From Barnesiella intestinihominis YIT 11860 (GTDB lineage: Bacteria; Bacteroidota; Bacteroidia; Bacteroidales; Barnesiellaceae), in contig NZ_JH815204.1 of the NCBI RefSeq assembly GCF_000296465.1, positions 186,001 to 250,000 on the forward strand: a stretch of DNA of 64,000 nucleotides, read 5' to 3'. Under the pieces are notes generated by a model, which searched no databases, was not told the origin of the DNA, and saw nothing but the letters and a program-made list of their open reading frames with translations. How positions within the stretch are numbered: position 1 is the stretch's first letter; the number at the start of each line of letters is the position of its first letter. The translations under genes were made by a program, and so were the position numbers. Shown piece after piece: positions 52,964 through 61,528 of the stretch.

Positions 52964-53518
52964 TTACATATTGTTGTATTCGTCGTCCATATTCAGATCG
53001 GCAAATCCTTCTTCGTCGAGTTCCGAGGGATCGAAGGTTTCATCTCCGTAAAAGGTTTCATCGAAGTCGGAAGAATTATTCGCGACATTCTTTTTTTCTA
53101 GTTCTTCGAAATCCATCGTTTGTTGGGGAGGATTGCCTTCCTTACGTGTGCAGACCGGGGTCTCTAAATCTTTTCCCGGTTCGATCTCTTTCAATTCCAT
53201 AAAAAACATGCGGTCGGTCATGTAATCGAATACAAAAACTAATCGTTGGCCTTCGTCTTCGATGAGGTCGCTTAGTTTTGTAGACGCCATGATCCACGTA
53301 TCTTCGTCAGAATCTTTCCCCATGTCCATCAGGGTAATTTCTGTTTTTTTCTCCCAATCGTCGTCACAAATGAAGAATGAGGTCATTTGATCCTTAGAAA
53401 AGCCGACAGAATCGAGTATGGCATCGTGCAGTTCGAGAAAAGAAGCATCGGAATCGATGCATATTTCCCGTTTGAAATTGTCGACTTCGTCTGAAACAAT
53501 TCTGAATTTATATATCAT
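52964..53518 (-). CDS. pRiA4b ORF-3-like (IS1096 TnpR-type) protein
   Basis: A 184-residue acidic protein. The first ~130 residues resemble the plasmid pRiA4b ORF-3 fold (MIYKFRIVSDEVDNFKREI opening, DASFLELHDAILDSVGF, DDWEKKTEITLMDMG, GQRLVFVFDYMTDRMFFMEL), a domain of unknown function that also occurs next to transposases. The last ~50 residues are strongly acidic and low complexity (DETFYGDETFDPSELDEEGF). No transposase is adjacent. It is conserved as a single gene in many Bacteroidota, so a housekeeping role is more likely than mobility. Confidence 0.8.
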   Translation of the reverse strand: MIYKFRIVSDEVDNFKREICIDSDASFLELHDAILDSVGFSKDQMTSFFICDDDWEKKTEITLMDMGKDSDEDTWIMASTKLSDLIEDEGQRLVFVFDYMTDRMFFMELKEIEPGKDLETPVCTRKEGNPPQQTMDFEELEKKNVANNSSDFDETFYGDETFDPSELDEEGFADLNMDDEYNNM

Positions 53519-53756
53519 AATTTTTTTGTAATTAGGTTCTTTTTTTCGGTATGTAAAAGTACTAAAAATCTTTCTCCTGCCAAATAAAGGCTATAAAATT
53601 TCATGATTATAATCGATATTCAGGGAATAACTTGCGGATAAGTATAAAAGGTCGTTGTTATTTGAGGTTTGCATTTAGTCCTCAAAAAAAGGACGAGGCA
53701 TATCAGAAAGATATGCCTCGTGTATGATGGGAAATCAGAGGGGGGTCTTTTTATAT

Positions 53757-53856
53757 TTCTAACCCCTCTCCTCAGAAACTATCGTTTCTTCGGTGTCTCC
53801 CCTATACCATTCGCAGCACCCCGTAATGCTACGGGACACGGCAGAGGAGAAGGGGG
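53757..53856 (+). repeat. Diverged relative of the intergenic repeat
   Basis: AACCCCTCTCCTC at the start and GAGGAGAAGGGGGG at the end form an imperfect inverted repeat. An internal TCTCCCCTATA matches the ACACCTCCCCTATA part of copy 1, and GAAAC-TATC-GTTTC gives a small inner hairpin. It directly precedes copy 2, in the orientation of copy 1. Confidence 0.6.
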
Positions 53857-53867
53857 GATACATCTCA

Positions 53868-53937
53868 CCCTCCTCCTCTGTGTTTTGTTGTCAAACAAAA
53901 TATAGAGGAGGTGGCACGTAGTAACGGAGGGGTTAAC
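53868..53937 (-). repeat. Intergenic repeat, copy 2, inverted
   Basis: The reverse complement aligns with copy 1 over ~70 bp, with a 37-bp identical core (53869-53905). Copies 1 and 2 enclose yjbQ and the pRiA4b-like gene in opposite orientations. No other gene occupies 53519-53949. Confidence 0.8.
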
Positions 53938-53949
53938 TCATTTCGTATA

Positions 53950-54639
53950 TTAGAAATTCCAGCCGACGCGTAACGACGGAGTCGCATGGAATCCGAATCT
54001 GCTTTGTAAATTAGAAGTAGTACCGTCTGTTTTGGTGGTCGTCGACCCTGAGACAGTTGTGGTAGTTCCTCTTTTGTAGTTCATAGAGTCGTAACCCAAT
54101 CCGAGTTCGAATCCTAAATACAGGCCTTTGCACAGATAAACATCTACACCGGTAAATACATTTACGCCAAATCCCAGACCGGGACGTTTGGTCTCTGTTT
54201 TATCGTCGTTTTCGGTGTTGTCGGTTTTTGTTTTAGCGGTAGAAGTCAATAGGCCAATTTCACCGCCAACATATGGAGAGATTCTTTCGTATTTGGTGAA
54301 GTGATACTCAAAACCGGGCATAATCGAAAATGTAGTGATAGATTCTTTGCTGTTTCTTTCGTACTCTTTTTGGTCTGTCGGGCTTTCGTAATAGGTGACA
54401 TCTTTATCGGTAGATGTGTTTAATCCCAGTTTCAAGCGAACAGCCATTTTTTCGTTTAAATGCAAACGAACTTTGGCGCCGTAGTCGGGTAATGAAAATT
54501 GTCCGTCAGTAGTAGCTCCGCCGGGCGAATAGTTCAATTCTGTCGAGAAACTCATGTTTTCGGGTTTGTACTTGTTTTGTGCGTTTACACTAGTCAGTAC
54601 TACGGCTGCCATAGCTGCCACTAAGAAAATTTTCTTCAT
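53950..54639 (-). CDS. Outer-membrane beta-barrel protein (OMP_b-brl type)
   Basis: A 229-residue protein with signal peptide (1 to about 20, ending SVNAQ) and eight-strand barrel character: MAVRLKLGLN, TFSIMPGFEYHFTKYERISP, YVGGEIGLLTSTAKT and PSLRVGWNF as the last strand. Loops are Thr/Lys/Asp rich and low in complexity. Such small barrels are structural or of unknown role in the outer membrane. A TATATTTG box on the minus strand (54707-54714) is a candidate promoter element. Confidence 0.88.
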   Translation of the reverse strand: MKKIFLVAAMAAVVLTSVNAQNKYKPENMSFSTELNYSPGGATTDGQFSLPDYGAKVRLHLNEKMAVRLKLGLNTSTDKDVTYYESPTDQKEYERNSKESITTFSIMPGFEYHFTKYERISPYVGGEIGLLTSTAKTKTDNTENDDKTETKRPGLGFGVNVFTGVDVYLCKGLYLGFELGLGYDSMNYKRGTTTTVSGSTTTKTDGTTSNLQSRFGFHATPSLRVGWNF

Positions 54640-54932
54640 AACATTGCTTGTTTTGTTTTTCCTACTCTTTTGATGGTTTTCGGAAATTCCATTAATAATA
54701 TAATTGCAAATATATTTAATAGATTCTAATTCTAAAATATTTTATTTAAAATAATGCAATAAAACTATATATTATAGTGTGTATGAGTTTGGGGACTTTT
54801 TTAACAAATCGCAAACATAACTTGCATTTGTCTCTGGTTTGCACTACATTTGCGGTGTCGAATGTGAGCTGTGGCTTTGTTCGATAACCTTTTTTTGATA
54901 AAAGCGTTTTTGCTTATCCTTTCATGGAAAAT

Positions 54933-55065
54933 CGCCAATTTTCAATTCACGAAGGATAGAGCAGTCACAAAACGCTCATGCTTGCCTATACCACCCCAGC
55001 AAGGGGTGAGGTTATACCGGCAAGGCGTGGGGTGGGCTGTTTATTTCGTGAATGGGTGTTTGGCG
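54933..55065. mobile_element. MITE-like 133-bp element with terminal inverted repeats
   Basis: The ends are CGCCAA-6 nt-ATTCACGAA (54933-54953) and TTCGTGAAT-6 nt-TTGGCG (55045-55065); 15 of 21 positions pair, with ATCGCC/GGCGAT extending the match outward. Inside lie GC-rich inverted segments (CCACCCC with GGGGTGG). No coding frame of its own is evident. The surrounding 54640-55149 gap has nothing else I can support apart from the promoter region of the CsgG-like gene. Confidence 0.5.
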
Positions 55066-55149
55066 ATACCTCCGTGAAAATAAGCAGAATGTTCCCTACG
55101 CTTTTTTATTTTAAATTCGTTCGAAGGGGGACAGGACGATGTAGCAGGT

Positions 55150-56661
55150 ATGAAGATAAAATGTATTATCTGTATCGTATTTCTCGTTTTTTCGATGGCA
55201 GCAGGCGGTACGATACAAGCGCAGAACGAAGCGGCCGGGTATGTAATTTCTGTCGAAGGCGAAAAAGTTTATATCGATTTAGCGGCCGGGAAAGTAAAGC
55301 CGGGAGATAAGGTGGCCGTTTATTCAAAAGAGGGCTATTTCATTCACCCGGTTACTAAGAAACGATTAAAGAGAGAACCGTCGCAAGTTGCTTCGCTCGA
55401 AGTCGTAAAAGTGTATACCGACTATTCTCTGGCAAAGGCCGTTCCAGCACAAAGTCTGTCGAAGGTAGAAGTGGGAATGTCCGTTCAATGTAATGCGATG
55501 TCCCAGTCGAGTCATTCGGAATCGTCGAGCGATGTATATGGGCCCCCGGCTGCTAAGGAGAATCGCCCTTCTGTTTTATCGGTCGATCCAGTCAGGACGA
55601 CAGACGAAAAGGTCTCGGTATTTGTGGCTCCGGCACAGGTGAACGATGTGGTCGGTGTGGGGTATTTCGGAACGTATGTGTCCGATTTGTTGATGGAGCA
55701 ATTGATGTTTTGCGACAAGGTTCGGCTACTCGATCGTACGGTGATGGGAATGCAAATGGACGAGACCGATTTGACCGGGAGTTACATAGATCCCAATACC
55801 GCGATACAGCGGGGGAAAATAGCCGGGGCTCAATATGTAGTTCAGGTGACCATGCAGAAGCCCGATGTGGTCAATGTGAGAACGGGTATTCCTTTGGCGT
55901 CGATTATGGGGGCTTTTCAGGCCGGTTTCGGAAAAAATCTCGGAGCACAATACATGTCGAATGTGGAGGTGGCGACCTTGACAGCTTCGGTAAGTATTAC
56001 CGCCCGGGTTGTCGATTTGCAGACCGGCGAGGTTTTGTTTATGAGTAGCGGGACGGGGAAAGCGAAAGGAAAGTCGCAGTTGTCGATGGAATACGGCGCA
56101 TTGGGCGGCGCGCAGTTGAACGGCGGCGCCGATGGTTTCAAACAGACGGTTACCGGTCAGGCGATACAGAAAGCGTTCATCGGGATAGGTCGTAACCTGA
56201 ACCAATATTTCAATGGAGATGCCAAGAGCCGGGTAATGGGTAGCGCCAGCGGATTCGGAAATTATGGCGATGAGATGAAAGCCAGAGGTTTTAGTTTATA
56301 TATGGGAACGGAGAAGATTTCCAAAGACGATGCCCGTATGTTGTTTGCCGACCACTCTAACTTGTATTTTCGCTATAAATCTGCGAAGTCGATGAGTAAT
56401 TGGGGCTGGGGTTTGATAGTGTTGGGGGCTATTGGTGCTGGTAGTGGAATTTTTGATGAGTATGGTGAATTTTTTTATATAGTGAGTCCGATTGGTGGCG
56501 GTATTATGTTGATAGGCGCAGGTTTGGAGATTGCATCTGCTATAAGCATAAAAAAAATAGCCCGAGACTATAATACTATGAGTAAGCAGAGCGACTATGC
56601 CTGCCGTTTGAGTTTGGTCGCTCCTGCTACCGGAGGCTTGGGTGTGCGATTGACATTTTGA
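55150..56661 (+). CDS. CsgG-like secreted protein with a novel N-terminal domain
   Basis: A 503-residue protein with signal peptide (1 to about 25). Residues 30-114 are a domain with VISVEGEKVYIDLAAGKVKPGDKV, GYFIHPVTKKRL and VASLEVVKVYTDYSLAKAV, reminiscent of SH3-like FlgT/CsgG-associated domains. About 150-355 is a CsgG-like fold: VFVAPAQVND, SDLLMEQLMFCDKVRLLDRT, GKIAGAQYVVQVTMQKP, VSITARVVDLQTGEVLF. About 375-503 is a C-terminal module with two hydrophobic segments and a GGLGVRLTF end. CsgG proteins form outer-membrane secretion pores, but the lipobox Cys is absent. It overlaps the next gene's possible TTG start; the same N- and C-terminal modules recur there. Confidence 0.75.
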   Translation: MKIKCIICIVFLVFSMAAGGTIQAQNEAAGYVISVEGEKVYIDLAAGKVKPGDKVAVYSKEGYFIHPVTKKRLKREPSQVASLEVVKVYTDYSLAKAVPAQSLSKVEVGMSVQCNAMSQSSHSESSSDVYGPPAAKENRPSVLSVDPVRTTDEKVSVFVAPAQVNDVVGVGYFGTYVSDLLMEQLMFCDKVRLLDRTVMGMQMDETDLTGSYIDPNTAIQRGKIAGAQYVVQVTMQKPDVVNVRTGIPLASIMGAFQAGFGKNLGAQYMSNVEVATLTASVSITARVVDLQTGEVLFMSSGTGKAKGKSQLSMEYGALGGAQLNGGADGFKQTVTGQAIQKAFIGIGRNLNQYFNGDAKSRVMGSASGFGNYGDEMKARGFSLYMGTEKISKDDARMLFADHSNLYFRYKSAKSMSNWGWGLIVLGAIGAGSGIFDEYGEFFYIVSPIGGGIMLIGAGLEIASAISIKKIARDYNTMSKQSDYACRLSLVAPATGGLGVRLTF

Positions 56662-56690
56662 AAAATATTTACAGCATAAATAAAACAGAT

Positions 56691-57860
56691 ATGAGAAAGA
56701 GAAATAAGTGTGGATTGTTTTTGTCGTTGTGTATGGCGGTCGCATGGACGACACAAGCACAAACATCGGCAGACGGTTATGTGATTGCGGTAGAGGGAGA
56801 TGACGTATATATCGATTTGGCAGAAGGAAAAATTGCAAAGGGGGATATATTGGAGGTCTGTTCCAAACCCGGTTATTTCGTGCATCCGGTTACCAAGAAA
56901 CGGATAAGGAAAGAGAGTAAACGAATTTCTTCGTTAATAGTGAAAGATGTTTTCGGAGATTATTCGACTGCCAAATCTGTTCCGTCACAGACATTGGAGT
57001 CCATACAGGTGGGCATGCCGTTGAAACGTATCGAAATGGCTGTGGATTCCTCGGCTAACGTGGGTCATATCGTTGCGATAGACGGTACAGATGTGTATAT
57101 CGATTTGACGGAGGAGGAAATATGGCCGAATAGTAAGTTGGAGGTCTATTCCAAAGATAGCTATTTTGTTCACCCGGTGACCGGCAAACATATCCTCAGA
57201 GAAGGGGAGCAGGTTGCATCGCTCGAAGTTGTGGAAGCCGGTAGCGATTATACCCGGACTCGATTGAGTGAACCATCTCTTTCCCCGTTGGAAGCCGGTA
57301 TGGCGGTGAAACAGGGATTGGCAGTCATGTCGGAATCGCCAACAGAGGAACCTGTTCAGATGGCTTTGCCAACGCAAAGTATGGAAGCTGCTACGGCTGG
57401 GAATAATTCCTCCAATTCTTTTTCGGGAACAGATTCGAATATTCTTTCGGGTGAAGAGATACAGGCAAAAGGTTTAAGTCTGTATAGGGGAGCGCAAAAA
57501 CTGACGAAAGAAGAGATAAAAGCCATTCGGATTGTACCTCTATATGATATATATAGCAAAGTAAGAAAACAGAATGCATGGGCATGGGTAGCTATTGGTT
57601 TTGGTTCTGTGGCGGTATGCAGTGGGGTTATTTCTTTGTCTACTGAAAGTGCTTCTGGGGCGATCGCTATCCCAACAATAATAGGAGCCGGAGCTGTTGT
57701 CGGTGGAGCTATATTGGTATCGCATGCCCGAAAGCAAATGAAGAATGCTGCCGCTCTTTATAATAATATGAGAAGCGGGCGTATGCAACAGACCACTTCG
57801 TATGAATTGAGTATGGTTGTTCCCGAAACCGGTGGATTGGGATTGAGGTTGAGTTTTTAA
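56691..57860 (+). CDS. Paralogue with two copies of the novel N-terminal domain and no CsgG domain
   Basis: A 389-residue secreted protein (signal 1 to about 25). Residues 29-113 and 125-207 are two copies of the domain found in the preceding gene (VYIDLAEGKIAKGDILEV and VYIDLTEEEIWPNSKLEV; HPVTKKRIRK and HPVTGKHILR). The C-terminal ~120 residues repeat the GLSLYRGAQKLTKEEI, two hydrophobic helices and PETGGLGLRLSF end of that gene. A CsgG region is absent. I start at ATG 56691 instead of the TTG at 56658, giving a 29-bp gap to the CsgG gene. The two products probably work together in the envelope; the function is unknown. Confidence 0.75.
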   Translation: MRKRNKCGLFLSLCMAVAWTTQAQTSADGYVIAVEGDDVYIDLAEGKIAKGDILEVCSKPGYFVHPVTKKRIRKESKRISSLIVKDVFGDYSTAKSVPSQTLESIQVGMPLKRIEMAVDSSANVGHIVAIDGTDVYIDLTEEEIWPNSKLEVYSKDSYFVHPVTGKHILREGEQVASLEVVEAGSDYTRTRLSEPSLSPLEAGMAVKQGLAVMSESPTEEPVQMALPTQSMEAATAGNNSSNSFSGTDSNILSGEEIQAKGLSLYRGAQKLTKEEIKAIRIVPLYDIYSKVRKQNAWAWVAIGFGSVAVCSGVISLSTESASGAIAIPTIIGAGAVVGGAILVSHARKQMKNAAALYNNMRSGRMQQTTSYELSMVVPETGGLGLRLSF

Positions 57861-57874
57861 CATGGGGAAAATAA

Positions 57875-57906
57875 GAAAGAGCCGGTACATCACGTATCGG
57901 CCCTTT
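57875..57906. terminator. Terminator between the CsgG-like operon and lpxA
   Basis: GAGCCGGTAC (57879-57888) pairs with GTATCGGCCC (57894-57903) with one mismatch and one G-U, followed by TTTC on the plus strand and a TTTCTTATTTT tail on the minus strand. Confidence 0.55.
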
Positions 57907-57934
57907 CATCTCTGATATAAATTGGTAGATATTA

Positions 57935-58711
57935 TTATAGATATCCTTTAATGATACCCCGTTTCGAATTGCGGACGAATAATACGATTTCGTCCCGTTC
58001 TTTGGTTGCGGGCAACTCTGCCTCGATACGTTCTATCGCGTCGCTGTTATTCATGTCGGACAGATATAAGTAACGATAGATTTCTTGGATATTGCAAATG
58101 GTTTCGTTGCTGAAATTGCGCCGACGGAGCCCGATGGAGTTTATTCCGGCGTAGGATATGGGATTGCGGCCGGCTTTGATGTAGGGCGGTATATCTTTGT
58201 TGATGAGAGAACCTCCTTGTACCATCACATGTGCGCCGATGTGGCTGAACTGATGAATGAGGCTCCCGCCGCCAATCACAGCGTAGTTGTCGATAATTAC
58301 TTCTCCGGCCACTTGCGTAGCGTTGGATATAATGACGTTATCTCCGACAATACAGTCGTGGGCGATGTGTGAGTAAGCCATAATCAAACAGTTGCTTCCC
58401 ACTATGGTTTTTCCTTTGGCTGCGGTTCCCCGGTTTACGGTGACACATTCGCGCAGTGTCGTATTGTCGCCTATTTCCACGGTCGTATCTTCTCCTTGAA
58501 ATTTCAAGTCCTGAGGAATCGCCGAGATAACCGCTCCCGGGAATATTTTGCAGTTTTTGCCAATACGCGCACCTTCCAGAATAGTAACGTTGGAACCTAT
58601 TTGTGTCCCTTCGCCGATGATTACATTTTTATCTATGGTTACGAATGGTTCGATTACTACGTTATTCGCAATCTTTGCGTCGGGATGAACGTATGCTAAC
58701 GGTTGTTTCAT
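57935..58711 (-). CDS. lpxA: UDP-N-acetylglucosamine acyltransferase
   Basis: A 258-residue left-handed beta-helix acyltransferase, first step of lipid A synthesis, adding a 3-hydroxyacyl chain to UDP-GlcNAc. Hexapeptide repeats (VVIEPFVTIDKNVIIGEGTQ) run through about residue 185. The catalytic His lies in MAYSHIAHDCIVGDN, and the C-terminal helical domain (GLRRRNFSNETICNIQEIYR) is typical. It is the third gene of lpxD-lpxC/fabZ-lpxA on the minus strand, 17 bp after the previous stop. Confidence 0.97.
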   Translation of the reverse strand: MKQPLAYVHPDAKIANNVVIEPFVTIDKNVIIGEGTQIGSNVTILEGARIGKNCKIFPGAVISAIPQDLKFQGEDTTVEIGDNTTLRECVTVNRGTAAKGKTIVGSNCLIMAYSHIAHDCIVGDNVIISNATQVAGEVIIDNYAVIGGGSLIHQFSHIGAHVMVQGGSLINKDIPPYIKAGRNPISYAGINSIGLRRRNFSNETICNIQEIYRYLYLSDMNNSDAIERIEAELPATKERDEIVLFVRNSKRGIIKGYL

Positions 58712-58728
58712 TTATTTGTTTTTTAGAT

Positions 58729-60111
58729 TTATTTATTCTTGATAATCTGTGCCATGAATTCGGCCTCGGTGACAATGCGCTCGCCGACAAAAGCATATCC
58801 TTTCATGTAGGCGCATCCCCGACGCACTTCGGTCATCAGTGATAAGTGGAATATGACGGTATCTCCCGGTACGACTTTCTGGCGGAATTTGACATTGTCT
58901 ATTTTCATGAAGTAGGTCGAATAGCGTTCCGGTTCGTCGACGGTGCTTAATACCAGCAAACCTCCGGTTTGAGCCATAGCTTCGACCAAAAGAACACCCG
59001 GCATAACGGGTTCGGCAGGGAAATGCCCTTGAAAGAAAGGTTCGTTACCCGAAACGTTCTTTACACCCACGATGTGGCGTGTCCCCATTTCGATAATTTT
59101 ATCGACCAATAGGAAGGGATAGCGGTGGGGGAGCAACTGACGGATACGATTGACGTCCATAAGCGGCTCTTTATTGGGATTGTAGGCGGGGCATTGAATG
59201 TCTTGGCGACGGACTTCTTTGCGAATGAGCCGAGCGAATTGATTGTTGATTTTATGCCCGGGTCGAGTGGCGATGATACGACCTTTTATGGGTTTACCAA
59301 CCAGTGCTATATCCCCTAAAATGTCGAGGAGTTTATGACGGGCCGGTTCGTTCTCGAATTCGAGCGGTTTGTTGTTGATGTACCCCAATTCATCGACGTG
59401 TTTGTGAGGAACGTTTAAAAGGTCGGCAAGCCTGTCGAGTTCGGTTTGTGAGGTTTTTTGATCGTAGATAACGATAGCATTGTCCAAATCTCCTCCTTTG
59501 ATGAGATTATTTTTTACCAGCGGTTCTACTTCTCGTACGAAAACGAATGTGCGAGCCCCGGCAATTTCTTTTTTGAAATCGTGCAAATCGTCGAGACTGG
59601 CGAATTGATTGTTCAAGATAGGAGAGTCGAATGAGATGAGCGTGTTGATACTAAACTCATCGTCTGGTAATACTACGATTGAAGAACCGGTTTCTTCGTC
59701 GTGGATTTCGATTTTTGATTTGATAAGATAATATTCCCGTTCGGCATTTTGTTCTTCGAGTCCACAGCGCTCTATTTCTTCGGCGTAAACAGCGGCACTG
59801 CCATCGAGAATGGGCATTTCGGGTGCATTTACCTGAATGAGACAGTTGTCTATTTCTGCTGCATACAAAGCAGCCATCGCATGCTCGATCGTGCTTATTC
59901 TTACATCTCCGTCGGCTATGACCGTTCCTCTGCTTGTTTCTACTACGTTTTCGGCTAATGCCTCGATGACGGGTTGTCCTTCGAGGTCAACGCGTTGTAT
60001 TTTGTATCCGTGATTCTCGGGGGCCGGTAGGAACGTGGCCGTAATATTCAATCCGGTATGTAATCCTTTACCGCTGACCGAAAAGCTGTTTTTTAGAGTC
60101 TTTTGTTTCAT
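58729..60111 (-). CDS. lpxC-fabZ: Bifunctional LpxC/FabZ fusion protein
   Basis: A 460-residue fusion. The LpxC half (1 to about 305), a zinc deacetylase acting on UDP-3-O-acyl-GlcNAc, has SGKGLHTGLNITATFLPA, STIEHAMAALYAAEIDNC with a Zn ligand His, and AGARTFVF. The FabZ half (about 318-460), a 3-hydroxyacyl-ACP dehydratase, has LLPHRYPFLLVDKI with catalytic His and GHFPAEPVMPGVLLVEAMAQ with catalytic Glu. Such fusions are a known Bacteroidota trait and couple lipid A and fatty acid synthesis. It lies 5 bp after lpxD and 17 bp before lpxA. Confidence 0.97.
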   Translation of the reverse strand: MKQKTLKNSFSVSGKGLHTGLNITATFLPAPENHGYKIQRVDLEGQPVIEALAENVVETSRGTVIADGDVRISTIEHAMAALYAAEIDNCLIQVNAPEMPILDGSAAVYAEEIERCGLEEQNAEREYYLIKSKIEIHDEETGSSIVVLPDDEFSINTLISFDSPILNNQFASLDDLHDFKKEIAGARTFVFVREVEPLVKNNLIKGGDLDNAIVIYDQKTSQTELDRLADLLNVPHKHVDELGYINNKPLEFENEPARHKLLDILGDIALVGKPIKGRIIATRPGHKINNQFARLIRKEVRRQDIQCPAYNPNKEPLMDVNRIRQLLPHRYPFLLVDKIIEMGTRHIVGVKNVSGNEPFFQGHFPAEPVMPGVLLVEAMAQTGGLLVLSTVDEPERYSTYFMKIDNVKFRQKVVPGDTVIFHLSLMTEVRRGCAYMKGYAFVGERIVTEAEFMAQIIKNK

Positions 60112-60116
60112 CGATA

Positions 60117-61169
60117 TTATAGTTTATTATTTTTCAATTGTTCTTTTAATGCTTCTATCTCCTTTTCGAGAGCTTTCACCGTACGGGTAAGTTCGGGAAG
60201 CCGTTTTACGTAAACGACTTGTCTGGCAAATTCTTTGGAAGGAACAGCAGGGTATCCCATGATTACAGCGTCGTTCTCGACATGATTGGGTATACCCGAT
60301 TGGGCTCCGACTTGAATTCGGTCTCCCAGTTTGATATGCCCGGCGACTCCTACTTGACCGCCTATCATAGCGTGGCTGCCGACTTTTGCCGAACCGGCAA
60401 TTCCCGCTTGGGCCGCAATAACCGTGTGTTCTCCTACTTCGACGTTATGTGCGATTTGTATCAGGTTGTCGAGTTTCACACCTTTTTTGATAATCGTAGA
60501 ACCCATTGTAGCTCGGTCTATTGTTGTATTGGCTCCGACCTCGACGTTGTCTTCGAGTACGACGTTTCCTATTTGAGCGATTTTCGCATATTCCCCGTTG
60601 GCTTGGGGAGCGAATCCGAATCCGTCAGCTCCGATAACGGTTCCCGCATGCAGAATACAATTGTTGCCGATGACACAGCTGTGATAGATTTTTACTCCTG
60701 CAAAAATGGTAACGTTATCGCCGATAACTACATCATTCCCGATATAGGTCTGAGGATAGATTTTTACGTTTTTACCTATTTTTACTCGCTCTCCGATATA
60801 GGCGAACGCTCCTAAATAGATATCGTCGGGGAGTGTGACCGACGAGGAGACATAGTTGGGTTGTTCAATACCACGTTTGGCGATAGTCGCTTCATTTACC
60901 AAATTGAGAAGCATAGCTAAACAGGCATATGGGTCATCGACTTTGATAAGAGTGGCTTCGATAGGATGCTCCGGCTCAAAGTCTTTATGTACCAGAACTA
61001 TGCTGGCGTGGGTTTGGTATATATAGTGCGTGTATTTGGGATTGGCAAGGAAAGAGAGAGTACCGGGTGTTCCTTCTTCAATTTTAGACAGGTTATTGAC
61101 TTCTACCGAGGGATTTCCAACCAACTCTCCGTGCAGGAATTCTGCTATTTGTCGTGCTGAGAATTTCAT
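60117..61169 (-). CDS. lpxD: UDP-3-O-acylglucosamine N-acyltransferase
   Basis: A 350-residue trimeric acyltransferase of lipid A synthesis. The N-terminal uridine-binding domain (1 to about 95: [38 protein letters not shown]) is followed by the left-handed helix of hexapeptides ([20 protein letters not shown]-type repeats), the catalytic His in [15 protein letters not shown], and a C-terminal coiled coil ([18 protein letters not shown]). It is the first gene of the lpx operon. Confidence 0.97.
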   Translation of the reverse strand: MKFSARQIAEFLHGELVGNPSVEVNNLSKIEEGTPGTLSFLANPKYTHYIYQTHASIVLVHKDFEPEHPIEATLIKVDDPYACLAMLLNLVNEATIAKRGIEQPNYVSSSVTLPDDIYLGAFAYIGERVKIGKNVKIYPQTYIGNDVVIGDNVTIFAGVKIYHSCVIGNNCILHAGTVIGADGFGFAPQANGEYAKIAQIGNVVLEDNVEVGANTTIDRATMGSTIIKKGVKLDNLIQIAHNVEVGEHTVIAAQAGIAGSAKVGSHAMIGGQVGVAGHIKLGDRIQVGAQSGIPNHVENDAVIMGYPAVPSKEFARQVVYVKRLPELTRTVKALEKEIEALKEQLKNNKL

Positions 61170-61528
61170 ATTGTTCTCTGTCTTTTGAGTTTACAATCGG
61201 CAAATTTCGCAATTTTTTTCAAATTCTTGGTAATAAGAAGTAGATTTTATTATAAAAGGATTGCTCCTTGCGATTTCATCTCATTTTATAAATCTGATTT
61301 TTAATGGTATAAAAATTTTCTGTTCGCGAAGCTAAGATTTATTCTTAAAAAAGAAGGTGATAAAAAGTTTGCATCTGTAAGAAAAATTCGTTTCCATAGA
61401 TACTTTTTTAAGTGAAAAATGATTTCCTTTCGGATATTTATGTTATCTTTGCAACCTGCATTTTCAAGGTATATCGTGACTAGAAATAGTGCAGATAGTT
61501 TATAACAAATACACATTCAGCATAAACT
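61170..61528 (+). promoter_or_regulatory. Divergent gap with the spt promoter
   Basis: TATCTTTG at 61444-61451 is a good -7 box 78 bp before the spt ATG; its -33 is not clear. The left part (61170-61400) should hold the lpxD promoter but no consensus box is evident. No gene is supported here. Confidence 0.5.

Noticed and set aside
52964-53518. Reading the pRiA4b ORF-3-like gene as part of a transposon
   Set aside because: No transposase or terminal repeats of an IS are adjacent; the flanking repeats are short hairpin units, and the gene family is often chromosomal.
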